DNA of 64,000 nt. It comes from Sarcocystis neurona. Taxonomy: Eukaryota > Apicomplexa > Conoidasida > Eucoccidiorida > Sarcocystidae. Where the stretch lies: assembly GCA_000727475.1 (NCBI GenBank), contig KL647289.1:8298629-8362628 (forward strand), given 5' to 3'. Both the position numbers and the translations under genes were made by a program. Shown here one piece after another: positions 34,401 to 49,100 of the stretch. The notes under the pieces are model-generated. The model worked only from the letters and a program-made list of their open reading frames with translations, did no database searches and had not been told where the DNA came from. The number at the start of each line of letters is the position of its first letter. The first letter of the stretch is position 1.

Positions 34401-37400
34401 TGTGTGGACGACAAGAGTCTGCTGCTGCTTCCTGGTTGCAGGGACAGCAATTCGAGAAGAAATCCACCTAGAACAATATCACCACGTCGCGAGAAGCAGG
34501 AAAGCAGAGTAGACACTCTTCGTGCGGCTGCCCCTCTGTGTGCGCCTCTTCCCCAGCAAAGCAACAAAAGCTCTTCGCTCCCCTCCAGCACTCGCCGTGG
34601 GCAGGAGCCCTCTAAACACCAGGAATTTCAGCAGCAGCATCAGCTGCGTCCCCACCCAGATGTTTGGACTGCTGCAGCAGTGAGCGAGACAGGATGTCAT
34701 GCGCTCAGAGGAGGAAGGAAGGAAGACGGAGGAGATGAGCTGCCTGTCTCGTGGGCTTTTGAGACAGCCGTGCAGGCGGGGGAAGAAGCTGCAGCAAGCA
34801 CGCCGCAGCTTCTGATAAAACGGCAGCAGCAGCAGCAGCCGCGTCAGGAGTTCTGGGTTTCCCAGGTGACCACGAGAAGACAACAAAGGGAGGTTTGTTT
34901 CCCTAAAAAGGCCCAAACTTACGAGTCCTCCTCTTCCGAAGTCTGTAGAATGTCTTCTTCCGCTGTTGCTGGATCTCTGATACCCTTGGCTTCGTCTCCA
35001 CGAAGCACGTGGACCCGAAGCAGCGCAGCACCAGCAGCGGCAGCAGCTGCCGCAGAAATGAACAGGACAAAGGAGCGCACCTGCAGCACGAGGGAGATCC
35101 GGTCTACCATGAAACTGAACTCGATCACACGAACGCAGACGGGGTCTACTGCATATGTTGATACGGCAGGTGCTGCTGCAGGTGCTGCTGCTGCAGGTGC
35201 TGCTACTGCAGATGCTGCTGCTGCAGGTGCTCTTGCGGCAGGGGCTGTTCTGACAGGTGCTGCTTCGATAGGTGCTGGTGCTGCAGTCCCTGCAGCAGTA
35301 GGCATCGTTTGTGAAGCAGCAGATGCAGCGGCGTTGAAGCCTCGAGCAGCGGATAAGACAGCGTGTACTGGAATGGAATACGGGGCTGGACTCAACGTTC
35401 ACAGCAGCTGCAGCAAAAATGCATCCCCCGCAGCAGCGACACCAGGCGAAGCAGCAGCACGTCCGACAACCACAGCAGCAGCAGCTCTTCAGAGCCGCAT
35501 AGCAGCCCCAGCAGAGAGAGCCACTGCGGCAGGTTTATCATGCCTTCCTCATAGGACAACGGGCCGAGCTTGTAATTCTCTTGGTGCAGCGGGAGTAGCC
35601 GGACGGTTGAATCTTGAAGGAAGAGACATGAGGAGCAGTGCAGCTGCGGCCAGAAGTGCAGCAGCCGCACCAGGACTTACATTAGACGCAGCCTACGTGT
35701 TTCTTAAGGAAGAAGAAGCAGTAGCAGCAGGCCGAGATGGTAGTTCGGAGACGAGCAGCAGCAGCAGCAACGGCAGGGGCACTGGAAAGTGCCGGAAGAG
35801 GCCTACGTCCACTTTATCTCTCCGTTCCTCACACTGCGTTTCTTCCTCCTCTGCGTCCTCACCTGCTTCCTCTCTTTCACCGTCATGTGGGGCCGGGTTG
35901 TGGAGAAAGTCGAGTTTGAGCAGCAGCAACAGCAGCAAGAGAAGTCGGAACTTGAAGAACGAAGCGAAAGCAGCGGCAGCACCAACAGATGACGTCTCCG
36001 GGCAGCAGCACCGCCAGCAGTTTCTGCTGACCCAGGCAAAAGACGTGGAAGAGGAAGAGGAGTCACAGGGTGCCGGAAGGAATGCCGCAGCTGCAGTCAG
36101 CTTCTCCTGGCTGCGAAGGAGCGGCCATCCTCATCTCGGAGAGGTCTGCGGGAGGACACATAGCAGCAGCAGCAGCGGCAAAGTGGAGAGTGAAGACCCC
36201 GATGTTGATGCATGCGTGGCTGCTCTGTGCCTGGAGCGGGAGCCCACGCCACCCGGGGGATTGCAGCTGCATATAGCACTGCCCTGCTCAGGTGCCGAAG
36301 CGGCAGCAAGGCTTCACCGAACTGGCGTGGCGCCTTCTGCTTTCTCCTCTATCTCAACCCTTCCTTCTCTTTCTTCGCTGCCCTCTGCAGGTCCTGGCGA
36401 AGGCAGTGTCTGCTGCCAGCGTCACTACAGCTTCGGCAGCACCTACGCAAACTGCTGCCGCCGCAGCAACTGCAGCAGGTGCCGCAGCAAGAGCAGTTGC
36501 AAAGCTGGCCGCACATGCAGGGACAACACCGGCTGCCACAGGGGCAGAGACAGCAGCAAGAAAACGGAGAACTGCAGCAGCAACAGCAGTACGCAGGCGT
36601 GGGGAGGCAGCATCTCTACCCACACGACCTGCATCTGCAGCACCAGCAGCAGCACTGGGCGTTCTCAGCCAACACGTACTGAGGCTGAGGCTCCCGACAG
36701 CGAAGAAATATTTGTTTCCTTTCACAGCAGCTGCTTGTGCGAGGGCGACAGCGCGGCTACCTGCTGCAGCAGCTGCGTTTGCAAGAGCTGCAGCAGCAAG
36801 GGCAGCAGGGACAAGTATCTTCGGGAAACCAGCAGCTGCAGCAGCATCGTAGGCTATAACACGCCCGACTGCAGGAGCACCAGCAGCAGCCGACGCTATA
36901 TGTGTGACTGGTACAGCAGCAGGACCAGCAGCAACACGGCTGACGATGCCATCCCGGAGGAAAGTATCTGCGTGGACATCGGAGGGAGCAGTCACACCCG
37001 CTGCTGCGTCAGTTCACTCCGCAACAGTAGCAAGAGCATCGCTCCAAGTAATTCTACAGCAGCTTCAGGGAAAGAGGTAGCAGATGGAGTGATGATAGCG
37101 GAGTTAAAGCAGCAGGTCCGTGCAGCCGGTAGAACCTCAGAACAGCAGAAAGCCATGCCCGGGCACTGTTGCTTCACGAGCGGCAGCAGTGTGGTTTGCA
37201 ACAGCAGCACCTCCAGCTCTTGCGCATCGAGGATACTACGTAGCCCTCAAGAGGAAAGACAAAAGGCAGGGGACAATTTCCTTCTCGAAGAAGGCAGGAA
37301 GTGTCCATCTCAGCCCAGCTTCCTCTGCCATTCTCAGAAAAAATGTAGTCCGGTAGCTGTTGCCTCGTCGACTGCTGATTTCTTATATTTGGCGAAGCCG

Positions 37401-37497
37401 CGCGACTTTTTCTTGCAGGCAGAGAGGCGCAAGGACAGTTGCAAGACGCGACTACATGAAAGCAGCTTCATTGTCTCACCTGCAGAGGAAGATTCAA
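31455..37497 (+). CDS. kinase gene exon 1: low-complexity N-terminal region
   Basis: A single open frame of over 2,000 codons, Gln/Ala/Ser/Arg-rich, ending at a TCA A|GTAAGC donor (phase 1). It contains more ordinary pieces such as [36 protein letters not shown] and [16 protein letters not shown]. No domain was recognised. The frame opens at 31455; the first ATG is at 31539. In the first 900 bases another frame also looks protein-like (see findings), so the 5' end could be wrong or spliced. Linkage to the kinase core rests on matching phase across the 449-bp intron 37498-37946 (acceptor ctttctgcag). Confidence 0.55.
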
Positions 37498-40400
37498 GTA
37501 AGCTACCCATCTGCCGTTTGCGTTCCTTGCTGCGGGAGTTGCTGCTTCGCCGTTGACCTGCAGCTGGTCTGCGTGGCCTGCTGGGGTCGCCTTTGTCCAG
37601 TGGAGCTGCTGCTCCGGCTGCTGCTGTTGCTTCTCGTGAAATGCTGCTGTCGCCACTGCTGAGGCAACTGATGCTAAGACGCAGTACCTGAGCTGCTGAC
37701 GTTGTGAGGTGGCTCGCTGCTGCAGTGTTTGCTGCTGCTGCAGTTGCTTTTCCCGAGGGCTGCTGCTGCAGACATTGCCTAGCATTCCTGCGTGCTGGGG
37801 TGAGACTCCTGACATAAGACCAGCTTTTGTCGGCATAGACCAGACTACGTCACTTCGTGTCCCTGTTGTTGCTAGATAGAGGCGCTTACTTGCTGCTGCG
37901 CTGCTGCTATTGCTGCTGCTTGCGCAATTATCATCCCTTTCTGCAGATGTTGCAGCTCCGGCAGCTGCTGCTGCGGATGAGGAGGCCGTTGCTGCTGCAG
38001 TCGATAGCGGAGAAGTCACCTTCAATAGGGTTGACTGCTCCATGCGCAAGTACGACAGCAAAACGTCTCTCATTAACAAAAAAGAAAGGAAGTCCTATAG
38101 CAGCAACAACATTCTTCTCTTAGACAGCAGCAGTCGTAGTGCCACTTGCAAGGTCAGGCCCAGCATTAGCAGAAGCAACAGTAGCGATTTCTCTACCAGC
38201 AGTGCCCGAAGACCCGCAAGCAGCAGCAGCTGCAGCAGCAGGAGTCAGAGACGGAGGAGCGCAAGTGTCTTGTCCGTCTGCAAGCAAGCGACCGAGTTTT
38301 TTAGCTCGGCTACCCAAAGTAGCAGCAGCAGCTGGGGAGACGCAGTCAGCAGCCATGAAGCCTCCCCCCTGTACGAAAAAGTATGGGTAGCAGGGAGAGA
38401 CAGAATGTGTAGCAGAGGAGCGTCCACGCACAAATTTGAGGAGGACAGCGATGAAAACACTCAGGAGGATGGCAGAAGTAACGGGGATACCGCGGAAGCA
38501 GCTGACGGCAGAAGTGGCCTGCAGTTGCTTGGATGGACTTCAGTCGTTCGTGAGGCGTACACCGACCTTCCCACAGAGGAGCTGCCAACTACTCTGCAGC
38601 AGCTGCCGCAGGACGTTGTGCTGCTGCAGGAGCTGGAGCAGCAAAGGGTCCGACGTCAGCAGCAGCAGGGGAAAGATATGCAACAGCAAGAGCTTCATAG
38701 ACATCAGCCGGGGCAACAAGGAGAGCGACTGAGGGAGCAGCCGAAGCTCAGAGCAGCCGCGAGAGAAACCCGCTCTCCTTCTGCTGCTCCTACCGACGCA
38801 GGCAGCCAGAGAGGCATGCGAAGACAGCAGCAGCAGCAATCTCCTTTTGCACAGACGCGGCAGCAGCACACGTCGCCCTGGTCACCAAGGAAGCAGGAGC
38901 TACATACAGAAAGGGAGTGCAGCAGTGTGGGGGGACATATATGGTCAAGAGTGCTGCAACAACAGCAGCAGGGAAAAAGGGCAGCCATTGCTGAGGGGTG
39001 GATGAAACAAGAGAAGAGAATGCTGGAGCAGGCAAGGCAGCTGCTGAGGAACAGGACGCTTTCGCTTAGCGATTTCCACGCAGTTAGGACTGTAGGTAAG
39101 AGTAACGCGCTGCTGGAAGCCTACCGACTCAGACGTCCTACTGCTCCGTATTTCTGCAATACTACGACTTCAGTTCCTCATCGAATTTCGAGCAGCAACA
39201 TTTCCTCGTTGTTCGCATGTTGGAAAAGTGTTGCTGCTGCAGCGTCTGCACCTGGGCACAGACAGTAGACCTCTGTGTGTCGCTCACGTTGAAGTGAAGA
39301 CGACGGAGGCGATTCCTACGACTTTCTCCTCTTGTTGCCAAAAGTGCCTTCTTAGAAGAGAAGGGACACTTTCGTCGTAGACTTGGCAACAAGGCGCGTG
39401 GGAACTTTTTGTTTCGATTCACCGTCAACGTGGTGTTGGTGACTTTTCTTCTCCTTCTTTTCTTCAAATAGTCCCCGAAAAAGGTGGACTACTTCTCCTT
39501 GCTTCTCTGCGTCCTGCTACCATCCACAAAGTTGATGCTTCTTCGTCTTCAGCAGCGCCTCTGACGCAGTGTAGAACTCAACGAGCGAAATCGCTCGCTG
39601 CATGTTGGGTTAATGCTGCGCACGTGCAAACATGGGGGATTCTGCCCTCGTGCATGCATGCGCCACAAGCCCAAGGGGGGGAGCAGCACCCAACAAGAAT
39701 TCTACAGAGAAGCATACGGCGACTTTCCCGCTCGGGAAACAGCCCTGAGCAACATATATTAGACGGGCTTGCTTCCATCTACATATATATACACAGTGTA
39801 TTCGCACATGCGTGTATCCATCCATACAGACACGTACATGTATAGATATACATAGGAAGAGAAATTGAGTGTGTGCTGTTGAACGTGCTTCGAGGAAACT
39901 CATTTGTAGTAAGGCCGCGCTGCAGGCAGAAGAAAGGACGAATTGCGTCCGCTGTGTGGGGGGAACCTGCCCGCCTGCCTGCTCGGCTGCTGCTACCGCC
40001 GTGTCGGATGGAGTACGCTACACGTAGACCCACACTTAGACTGGCACCCACGCAGCCGCATGACCTGCTCCTGCTACAGACACAGAGGGGCATGCAGATA
40101 TTGACGGAGTCGTACTTTCTCCGTTGTCCTTGCCGCTTTTACTGACACATATGGCTGTACGCAGAGAGAAAGGCACGAGAAGTCTGCGTTACTGCCGTCG
40201 CCGCCGCGTGTGTTGCTGACAAACTGCTGCTGCTGCTGGTGGACGGGCAGGCAACAGCGGCAAATATGCAGGGGAAGCGCTATCTCTGCAGAAACGTGTG
40301 TGGTTTCTACTCTTTCTTCTTCTTCAAGCCACGCAGATACAACGCCCACAAGATTTCGGACACACGTGTTCTTCTGCAGACGTTTGGGGGAAGGGAGGAG

Positions 40401-43093
40401 ATACGAGACCCAAAACTGTCCTTGAGAGCATAAAATATATCTTTTCTTGTCGCTTCGTCGATGTGCAGGAAGTACTCAGTTTTTAGCAGATGACGGATGG
40501 TGTAGAAGAAAAGGGAAGACGAGAAGGAGGGGAGAAAAGAAAGGAGCAGGACGAGAAGGGGGTGCAGAAAGACCGTGAGCCAACAAGTTCGAGGATAAAT
40601 TGTAGCGCTGTCGTGTGTGTGGGTTACCGGTGCTGCTGCAGGAACAGGAACGCTGGGTCGCGTGCTGCTGGTGGGTTTGAACAGAGGCATGCAGCAGCAG
40701 CAAGTCCGGCGGCCCAGTAATTCTGGCAGAAGCAGCAGCAGCAACAGCGGAGGCCAGAAGCTGCGTCCGTTTCAACAGCAGCAGCTTGACAGCGACAGCG
40801 GAAGCAGAAGACGGAACACGCCACGCAGCTGGAAGCAGCAGCAGCAGAATATTGGGCACCGGAGGAGTCGCCGCGGCAGCAGCAGGGGAGGGACTCTGCG
40901 TGATCCGCAGCAGCAGCCGCAGCAGGGACAGAGAGGCAGGCGGAGAGGGAGAAGCTGCAGCAGCAGGAGACGTGCACGACAACCCCAACAACAGCAGCTT
41001 GATCTTGATAGGAGCAGCTGTTGCAGAGGGAGCAAAGGAACTGCTGCTCTTGCCAACAACGCAGACACCTGCAGCAAAGACTCTCGACTGAACTTTGCTG
41101 CTGCTGACACTGGTGCAAGGAGACCTGATGCTGGTGCTGCCACTGCAATCGTGGGGAACGGGCAACAACAGGATGTTGCAGCAGCAGCAGATATTTGTCA
41201 GTATCCTATGGCTCTAAAAATTATGAAGAAGCGACAGGTCTTGAGCATGCGACAGGAGAGACACGTTTTTGCCGAACGCTGGATTCTGCGGCAGCTTAAC
41301 CATCCTTTTATTGTTAACAGGTAGAGAAAATACCCACAAATCTATTTTAAGCGTCTACGCACGAACGCCTTATGAAGGATCCTTCTTGATCCAGGATAAC
41401 CGCTTTACATATATACGTGTGTATATATACGTGTGGACAAACAGACGCAGATACAGAGGCACATATATCCGTGCACACATACGTACACATACGTACGTAC
41501 ACACATAGGTACATAAATATATACGTACATAGGTACATACGTAGATATACATAAGTAGATGTACATACGTAGGTGTACATACGTAGGTATACATACGTAG
41601 GTATACATACGTAGGTATACATACGTACATACATACATACATAACATAGGTAGATACACACATACATAGATACATATACACATAGATACATACATAACAT
41701 ACATACATAGATAACATACATATCTACATACATACATAACATACATACACACATACATACATAGATAACATACATACATACATACATGCACACATACATA
41801 CATACATAACAAACATACATACATACATACATACACACATACATACATACACACATACATAACAAACATACATACATACATACCTCACACAGGTGCATAC
41901 GTACATGGACATACGTACGCATACATGTGCACGTACATCCGTCCACACATAGGTACATAGATACGTACATACACACGTACACACACACGTACATATATAC
42001 ATACGTACACACCTACATATACATATGTGCATATATACATACGTACATGTGTACATATACATACGTAAATTCACACGTACAGAGACAGGAACACATATAT
42101 ATACATACGCACGTACGTGTACATACGTATATATATACGTACATACATACGTACTTACACACACGTGTATATACATACACACACACATACACACGCACAT
42201 GTAGTACGTACGGAGATACATAGTACATATAGATACGGACGTATCGATACGTACACACGTATATATACGTAGAAGAAAGGTGAAAAGAGTTCATCTGCGC
42301 AGAAGCGTATGTGGTGTTTCTTCGAATGATATGCGGATATATCTGCGTTTGTATCGTTGCAGTCTACAGCACTTCGATCTTCACGCACATGGGCCCGCAT
42401 GCATACGTAGAAGTATCGAGACATCTACACACATATAGGTGTCACCGCACTCTTCCGCCCAGGTCTACACCTACATCCCTTTCTACGAAGACATATATAT
42501 ATATATATATATGTGCGACATGGTTGCCGATATATATATATATATATATGTATATATAGAGGGAGATATATACATCTATGATTTGAAGCGTTTAAGATGG
42601 AGAAGGGAAGGAGAAACGGAAAATAGACATGTGACAGCGTTGCGTTACAAGACCGTTGTGGAGCTACACATACATATATATATGTATTTGTATTGTATTG
42701 TCCTTGCGTGTGTATGAAGGTGATAAGAAGTTGATTTGCTTGGTTGTCCGCCTGGAGAGAAAGGGGGGGCATTTCGAGAATTTATCAACAAAAGAGTTAC
42801 GTACTCTTCCCGGGGTACCACTTGCCCAATGATGCCCCAAATAATATCCACCGATAAAAAGTATCTAAATGCCTCAAGCTTCTATACATGTACGTAAATG
42901 CCCATGTGCACCCCATACATACATATATATATATATATGTGTTCCAATAAATATATACATACACGTATGTCCATATATATATAGAGAGAGAGACATATGT
43001 ATATCCATACATATACATATATATATATACATATATAGGGAGACACTGAAATAAAGGGTACGCAGGTAAAATCTTCATATACGTGTATCTCTG

Positions 43094-43124
<31 letters not shown>

Positions 43125-46100
43125 GTATATATAGAGAGAAAGGAGAAGGTGCACAGGTACGAAGAACTTCATACATGTATATCCATATATATATATATAT
43201 ATGTAGGGAGCGACTGAGAGATAAAGACGTACAAAAACAAGAGGGATTTCATATACGTCCATCCTTGTACACATAGAGACACCAATGAAGAGGTGCGCAT
43301 GCAAGAAGAACTTCACATGTGTATATGTGTAGGTGCACATACGTAGAGAGATACGGTCACGTATGGTTTCTAGTGTGTACATACATGTGTACCAGGGTTC
43401 GCGATGACGAAGGTATACATGGGCTGCTGGTACGATGAAATGCCTGTAGTACGCGTGCGTATATTGTCACGTATATTAGCACAGAACTCGGCAGACCTAT
43501 ATACATATGTATATATAAATAGAAGAAGATACGTATATGACTGTGTATAGCAAGAACAACCCTATGCAGACATATGCGTGTGGGTGTACAGATACATATA
43601 CGTACATATATGCAAGTGAACGGATACGTAATTATCCACCTATATATGCACACGGGTGATACACACACTTTCTCATGTACACACAAATATATGAATAGAC
43701 ACGTATACATGTACATATATAGAGAGAAGAAGAGGCTTTTTGTGTGGCTGAGAGTAGACACGTGTGTACAACTAACTATAGAGAATACGTCGTATGTATG
43801 TGTGTACGTGTATCTAGGTGACCGTACAGTACGCGTCTGTGTGTATGTACGCGTGTGTGAATGTGTTGAACCCTGCGCCGTGGCTTCCTTACATATGCGT
43901 CCGTACAACCTCGCGTATATGTGTGCATGTTTCTGGGATTCTCCTGCAGCATTGCTTCGTTTCAGGACAAGAAAAACTTATATTTACTGATGGAGTTTGT
44001 CAACGGCGGGGAATTGTTCTCCGTCCTGCGGTACGCAACGTCCAAGAAACAACAGCAAGCAGCAACTCCTTTATCTTCTCCTCTCTCTTTTCCATGTGTA
44101 TTGACGACCACACCCCACACGCGTCCGCACATGCGCATGCACTTGTACACATACATATACATATATGTGTGGATATACGCGTATATATAGATATGTGTGG
44201 GCGTTCACGTGTTGTTCGTACAGATAGAGAGAGAGATAGAGAAGATGCTTCTTCTACGCGTATATGCACATATCTACGATTACATGGTTGTACCACCTAC
44301 AGATGAACGCTTATATGTATAGATATGCGCCATTTTACAAGTTGATAGAAAGACCGAAAGAGAAGACGCCTTTTCTGTACTTGGACACATACATGTATAT
44401 GTGTTAGCGGGAAAGTTTGACGTAACAGCAGGCAGAGATACACGTACACAAAGGCGCACAAGTTTGTGCACCTGCTCTTGAACTTGGTGAGCAGCAGACA
44501 GCACAGAGAGGAGGACAGGGAGAAAGGGACCGCTGCAACACAGAGATTTATATAGCGGAGACCCGAAGAAGGACCCCCAGCTGTGGAGGGCCACGGGAAG
44601 GTCTTTCCGGTAGCCGCTGTCGCACCGGAGAGGGCCAGCGCCCGCAGCTTGTCTTGTACGGGGGTAGCTACGCATGCATAGACATGTACGTGTAAAGGTC
44701 TCAATTAACACGTATATATGTGGGCGTGTCTATGTATATAAGTGAATATATACGCATACATGCTTCACGCATGCTATGTGTGTATGTGTTCACGCATACG
44801 TGTGTTTCTCCCTTTCCATACACGCATAACTACAGTCACAGTTAACCAGTCATCTCACTGTACTCCGTATGCACATGCGTATATGTATACGTAGGTGTAT
44901 ATTTACGTAAATAGGTGTACACATTTATATATATACTTGGATATATGTACCTGTGTGTGTGTGTGTCTTCGCATACGCGTGTTTCTTCTTGTATATATAT
45001 ACATGCACGTACAATCACTAGGGACGCGTTATCTCTCTGTCCACCAAGTCGGTTCAAATGTATTTGCATGCACATAGAATTTAAACAAACAATTATATAT
45101 CTACATGTGTATTTATGTGTGTGTTCATGCATATGTTTCTCTCCATACATATATGAATATATGTATATGTATTTGTTCAGTCACAGTGAAGCATTCATCA
45201 GAATCGACTGTGAATCGGCCATCGCGTTGCACACCGGCCCATTAAGTACCTGTGCATATGTGTCTATGTTCACGTAAATACGTACGTCTGTCCATATGTA
45301 TATGTACACTTGTATGTGCATATGCGTATGTGTTCAAGCATATCTGGATCTCTCCTTGCACACACATATATATATGTATATGTAGGTACGACCACGAGGT
45401 TCACCCTCGATCCCTCTTCAAAACGAATCAAATACAGCGTATGTGTACTTGTCTATACATATATATATATATGATATTATCTTATGTGGTCAGACACACA
45501 CACGTGTGCTTCTCCATGTGTATATATATGCACAAATTTGACGACCGAATACATCCACCACCAGCAGCAACTTCTGAGGACTACTCACGTGGACGTTTAC
45601 ACTTGTGGACGCGATATTTGTTCATTTGCTGCGAATACTCGTAGAGAGTCGTTGGTATGTTCCGCTCGTGGGTACCTGAGGAGGCAGCAGTGCAGCATCT
45701 GCGGCACTTCCCTTTTCAAGCGAAAAGTGGTGGCACTACCCAGGGCCCTTTTCTTCTTTTCGACGGCTGTCTACAATACATATAAATACATGTAGCATTC
45801 GTGTATGTAGTTACCCACACGTGTGCCTCTCCGTGGTGGGTCCACATACACATATAGGTAAGTGAGTTTGCCCAAGCGAATATAGACGCGTGCGCGGAGC
45901 ATATATACGTATGCAGAGCAAGAGACACACACAGGCACAGGCACATCGGCAAGAAGAACTTCACATGTGTAGTAGTAGTGGTATACAGCGGTAAAGGAGC
46001 ACCATTTGCAAGTCGAGCAGACGAAGAGATATTCTTTTCCCTTTATAAAGTTTATGGTGAAAAGTGGTGGGTTCGAGCCAAAAGTAGTCTCCTCTCGCGC

Positions 46101-49100
46101 TTCTCCTTTGTACGAAGAGACGAAGTCACTTCTCTTCTCTGCGTTGGGGAGGTGTTCATCGGGGAGGACCCCCTCGCCGCGCTCTCCGCCTTTGTCCTAG
46201 TGAAAACTCCGGCAGCTGCCCACCAAATGCGAAAGGGACGTCATTGCGGGCCCCTTTTGCTGCCGTCTCTCTTCCCTGAAGTGTAGCTGCTTTGCCGGCG
46301 GCGTTGAACTCTGTGAAACAGTGGACCTTCCTATCGAGTGGTTGTGTCTTCGTTTTAAGCGGATCTTCTTGCTGCATGACAAATCAATCACAAGTCCCCG
46401 TGAAAATTCACCCGCATTTCCCTCTCCAGCTCCCTATCCGTCTTCTCCCCCTTCCTGACATATGCGTAGGTGGACACGCAGGTGTCTCTATATACGTATA
46501 TATAACTGTGTGTGTGTGTGTGATTATGAGTGTATTTCCTTGTATTTATATGCGCCAATACAATGGACGGTAGCAGACATTCCTGCAGGAGGTGCTGTTT
46601 GGTGGTTGGTGTATCCTCTTCTTCTATCTTCCTTCGCGTTTACAAGTCCCCAAGTTGGTTGCTGCTGCTGTCCCTTCCTCCCGATCTTCTTCACGCTCTG
46701 TAAAGCTGAGATGCGGTCCGTGCTGCTCCTCTTGTTTTCGGCTTCCTCTATCTTCTTCATCTTCGTAATTGTGGGTGGTTGGACGGGGCTTCTCTTGAAT
46801 AACGGACAAAACACAGACGTGTATGTCCGTATATCACTGAAGATACGCGTACTTCACCTCTGCATGTTATACGAGCTAGGAAGACCAAACGCAACGTCTT
46901 CTCTATGACGGCCACGAGCTGGGCACGAGCAGTTCTACACAATTTCACGGATACGAGCGGCCACGTCATAAGTGAAGAAGAAGTCCAAAAAGAAATTCTA
47001 CAGCCTCTATGCAACTCCCCATATGTAAAATATACGTGCGTGCACAGGCCACCGGCACGTAGACGGTTCTCCATGGGAGTCCGTACATATATATATGTGA
47101 TGGGATTGTGTTATCATGTGAGTCTGTACATATACCTGTATATTTATATAGACATGTATAGATGCATGTGAGTCTCTACACATATATATATATATGTGAC
47201 TGTGATTGTGTTGCTCATATGTGCCTGTACATAACCTATATATATATGTGTGTATATGTATATATATATATGTATATGCATATGTACGTATGTGTATATA
47301 TATATATAGATATATACATATATATATGTATATGCATATATATATATATATATGTATATGTGTGTGTAATTGGGATTGTGTGGCTCACGTGATTGTGTAC
47401 ACGTCGTACGTGCCTGTATATGTATGTGTGTAAGTTTCTACGTACGTGCATGTATACCTATATATATACATATAGGTAGATATATATTTGTACATATAAA
47501 TACGTATTTCTACATTATTGTCAACGTATGCATGCATTTAAGTAGCATTGCGTAGAGAGTATTTGTTGGTTTTCGAATATATACGTGTGGAGCAGCAATG
47601 CTGGTGATGGCTGCACGTACGTTTGCAGGGAAGAAATTTTTTTTCCGGAGACAGCGGCCCGTTTCTACGCGGCGGAAATTATTCTCGCGCTTGAATACCT
47701 TCACAGTACGTGTCTCGTCTCTTGACGCGGGCACGGCAGCAGGAACAGCAGAAAGAACTGCAAGAGCTGCTTCTGAAATGCCCCAGCAGCAGCACCAGTA
47801 GTAGGAAATGCAGCAGAGCAGGTCTAACAAATAAACAGCAGCAGCAGCAGGCTAAAGGCCGACGCAGACAGCCCCGAAAGCGGTTGTGTCACCAGAGAAG
47901 CAGCAACGACGACAGAAAATAGACAAAAACGGCAGCCACAGCAGCAGCCGCAGGGACCGCAGGACATTTCTCAGGCAGGGGGGACGACGAAGCAGCAACA
48001 GCAGCGACAGAGACACAAACAGCAAGTAGTCCACTACTCAACCGAGCTAAACTCTGCCTGTCAGCAGAAGGAGGAGAAGCAGCCGCGGCAAACAGTCCAG
48101 CAGCAAGGTAACTTTTTGAAGCAGACGAGGTGAAGGAATGTCGGGAGGAGAAGAAGAAGACGAATCAGCAGCAGACAGTCCCACAGCAAGTCCATCATAG
48201 AAGTACGCGTGGCGACGATGTCTCAGAAAAAGAAGAAGCGCCAGCAGCAGCTGTGCAAAGAGAGCAACGGCAGCAGATACCCCCCGGCAGCAGCAGCAAC
48301 AACAGACGCGTGACGAGATCATAGCACCCCAGCAGCGAAGGACTGCCTACTTAGCAGAAGCAGCAGCAGCAGTAGATATGTGCCAGGACAGCAGGAGCTA
48401 TACGTATACATGTGTATATATAGAGAGGGACAGGCCTATCAAAATTTTGCACTTGGGTCCAGCTGTATACATAGATGTTGCGGCTTCGAGAAGGCATGTA
48501 TGCGCTTCTTTGTACGTGCTTCACATTTCTTCCCGTATACACATATACGTATAGGAACACATGTATGTGTATATATGTGCGCCTATATGTTTGTGTGTAC
48601 ATACCTATATATATATATATGTATGTACTAGTGCACACATGTGCGCGTGTACGTTTCTTGTTTGCTGTTGAACAAAATTTAGGTTTCGGCGTGGTTTACA
48701 GAGATCTGAAGCCGGAGAATATTCTCCTCGATGCCCGTGGACACGTTAAATTAGTCGATTTCGGTTTTGCAAAGCAGCTGAAGCCCTCTCCTGCTGCATT
48801 TTCCTCAACTGCAGAAACTGCTGCTGCTGCTGTTACTTTGCCTGCTGCGGGTCCGGCGTCATTTTCCACAGTTCTTCCCCACGACGCAGCAACTTCGCCT
48901 GTCTGTACATCGCACTTCTTAAGCGACCCCACAACTTCCCCTGCTGCTGCGATACGGCGTGCCAGTCCTGCCTCTCCTGCAGTTGCTCTTTCCTTCTGCG
49001 CGCCTGTCTCCCCCCGTGCTGCTGTTGCTGCTGCCTCTCCCGTCGCCGTTGCTGCAGCGAGGCTGGTCAACTATGAACTCTTCTCTGCTGCGACTGTCGG

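Noticed and set aside
41347..42294. Long minus-strand frames of Met-Tyr-Val-Cys repeats
   Set aside because: They follow from the ACAT array with a 12-bp period; there is no start context and no protein-like composition.
46050..46100. 'gggttcgagcc', resembling a tRNA T-loop
   Set aside because: No matching acceptor, D or anticodon stems can be folded around it.
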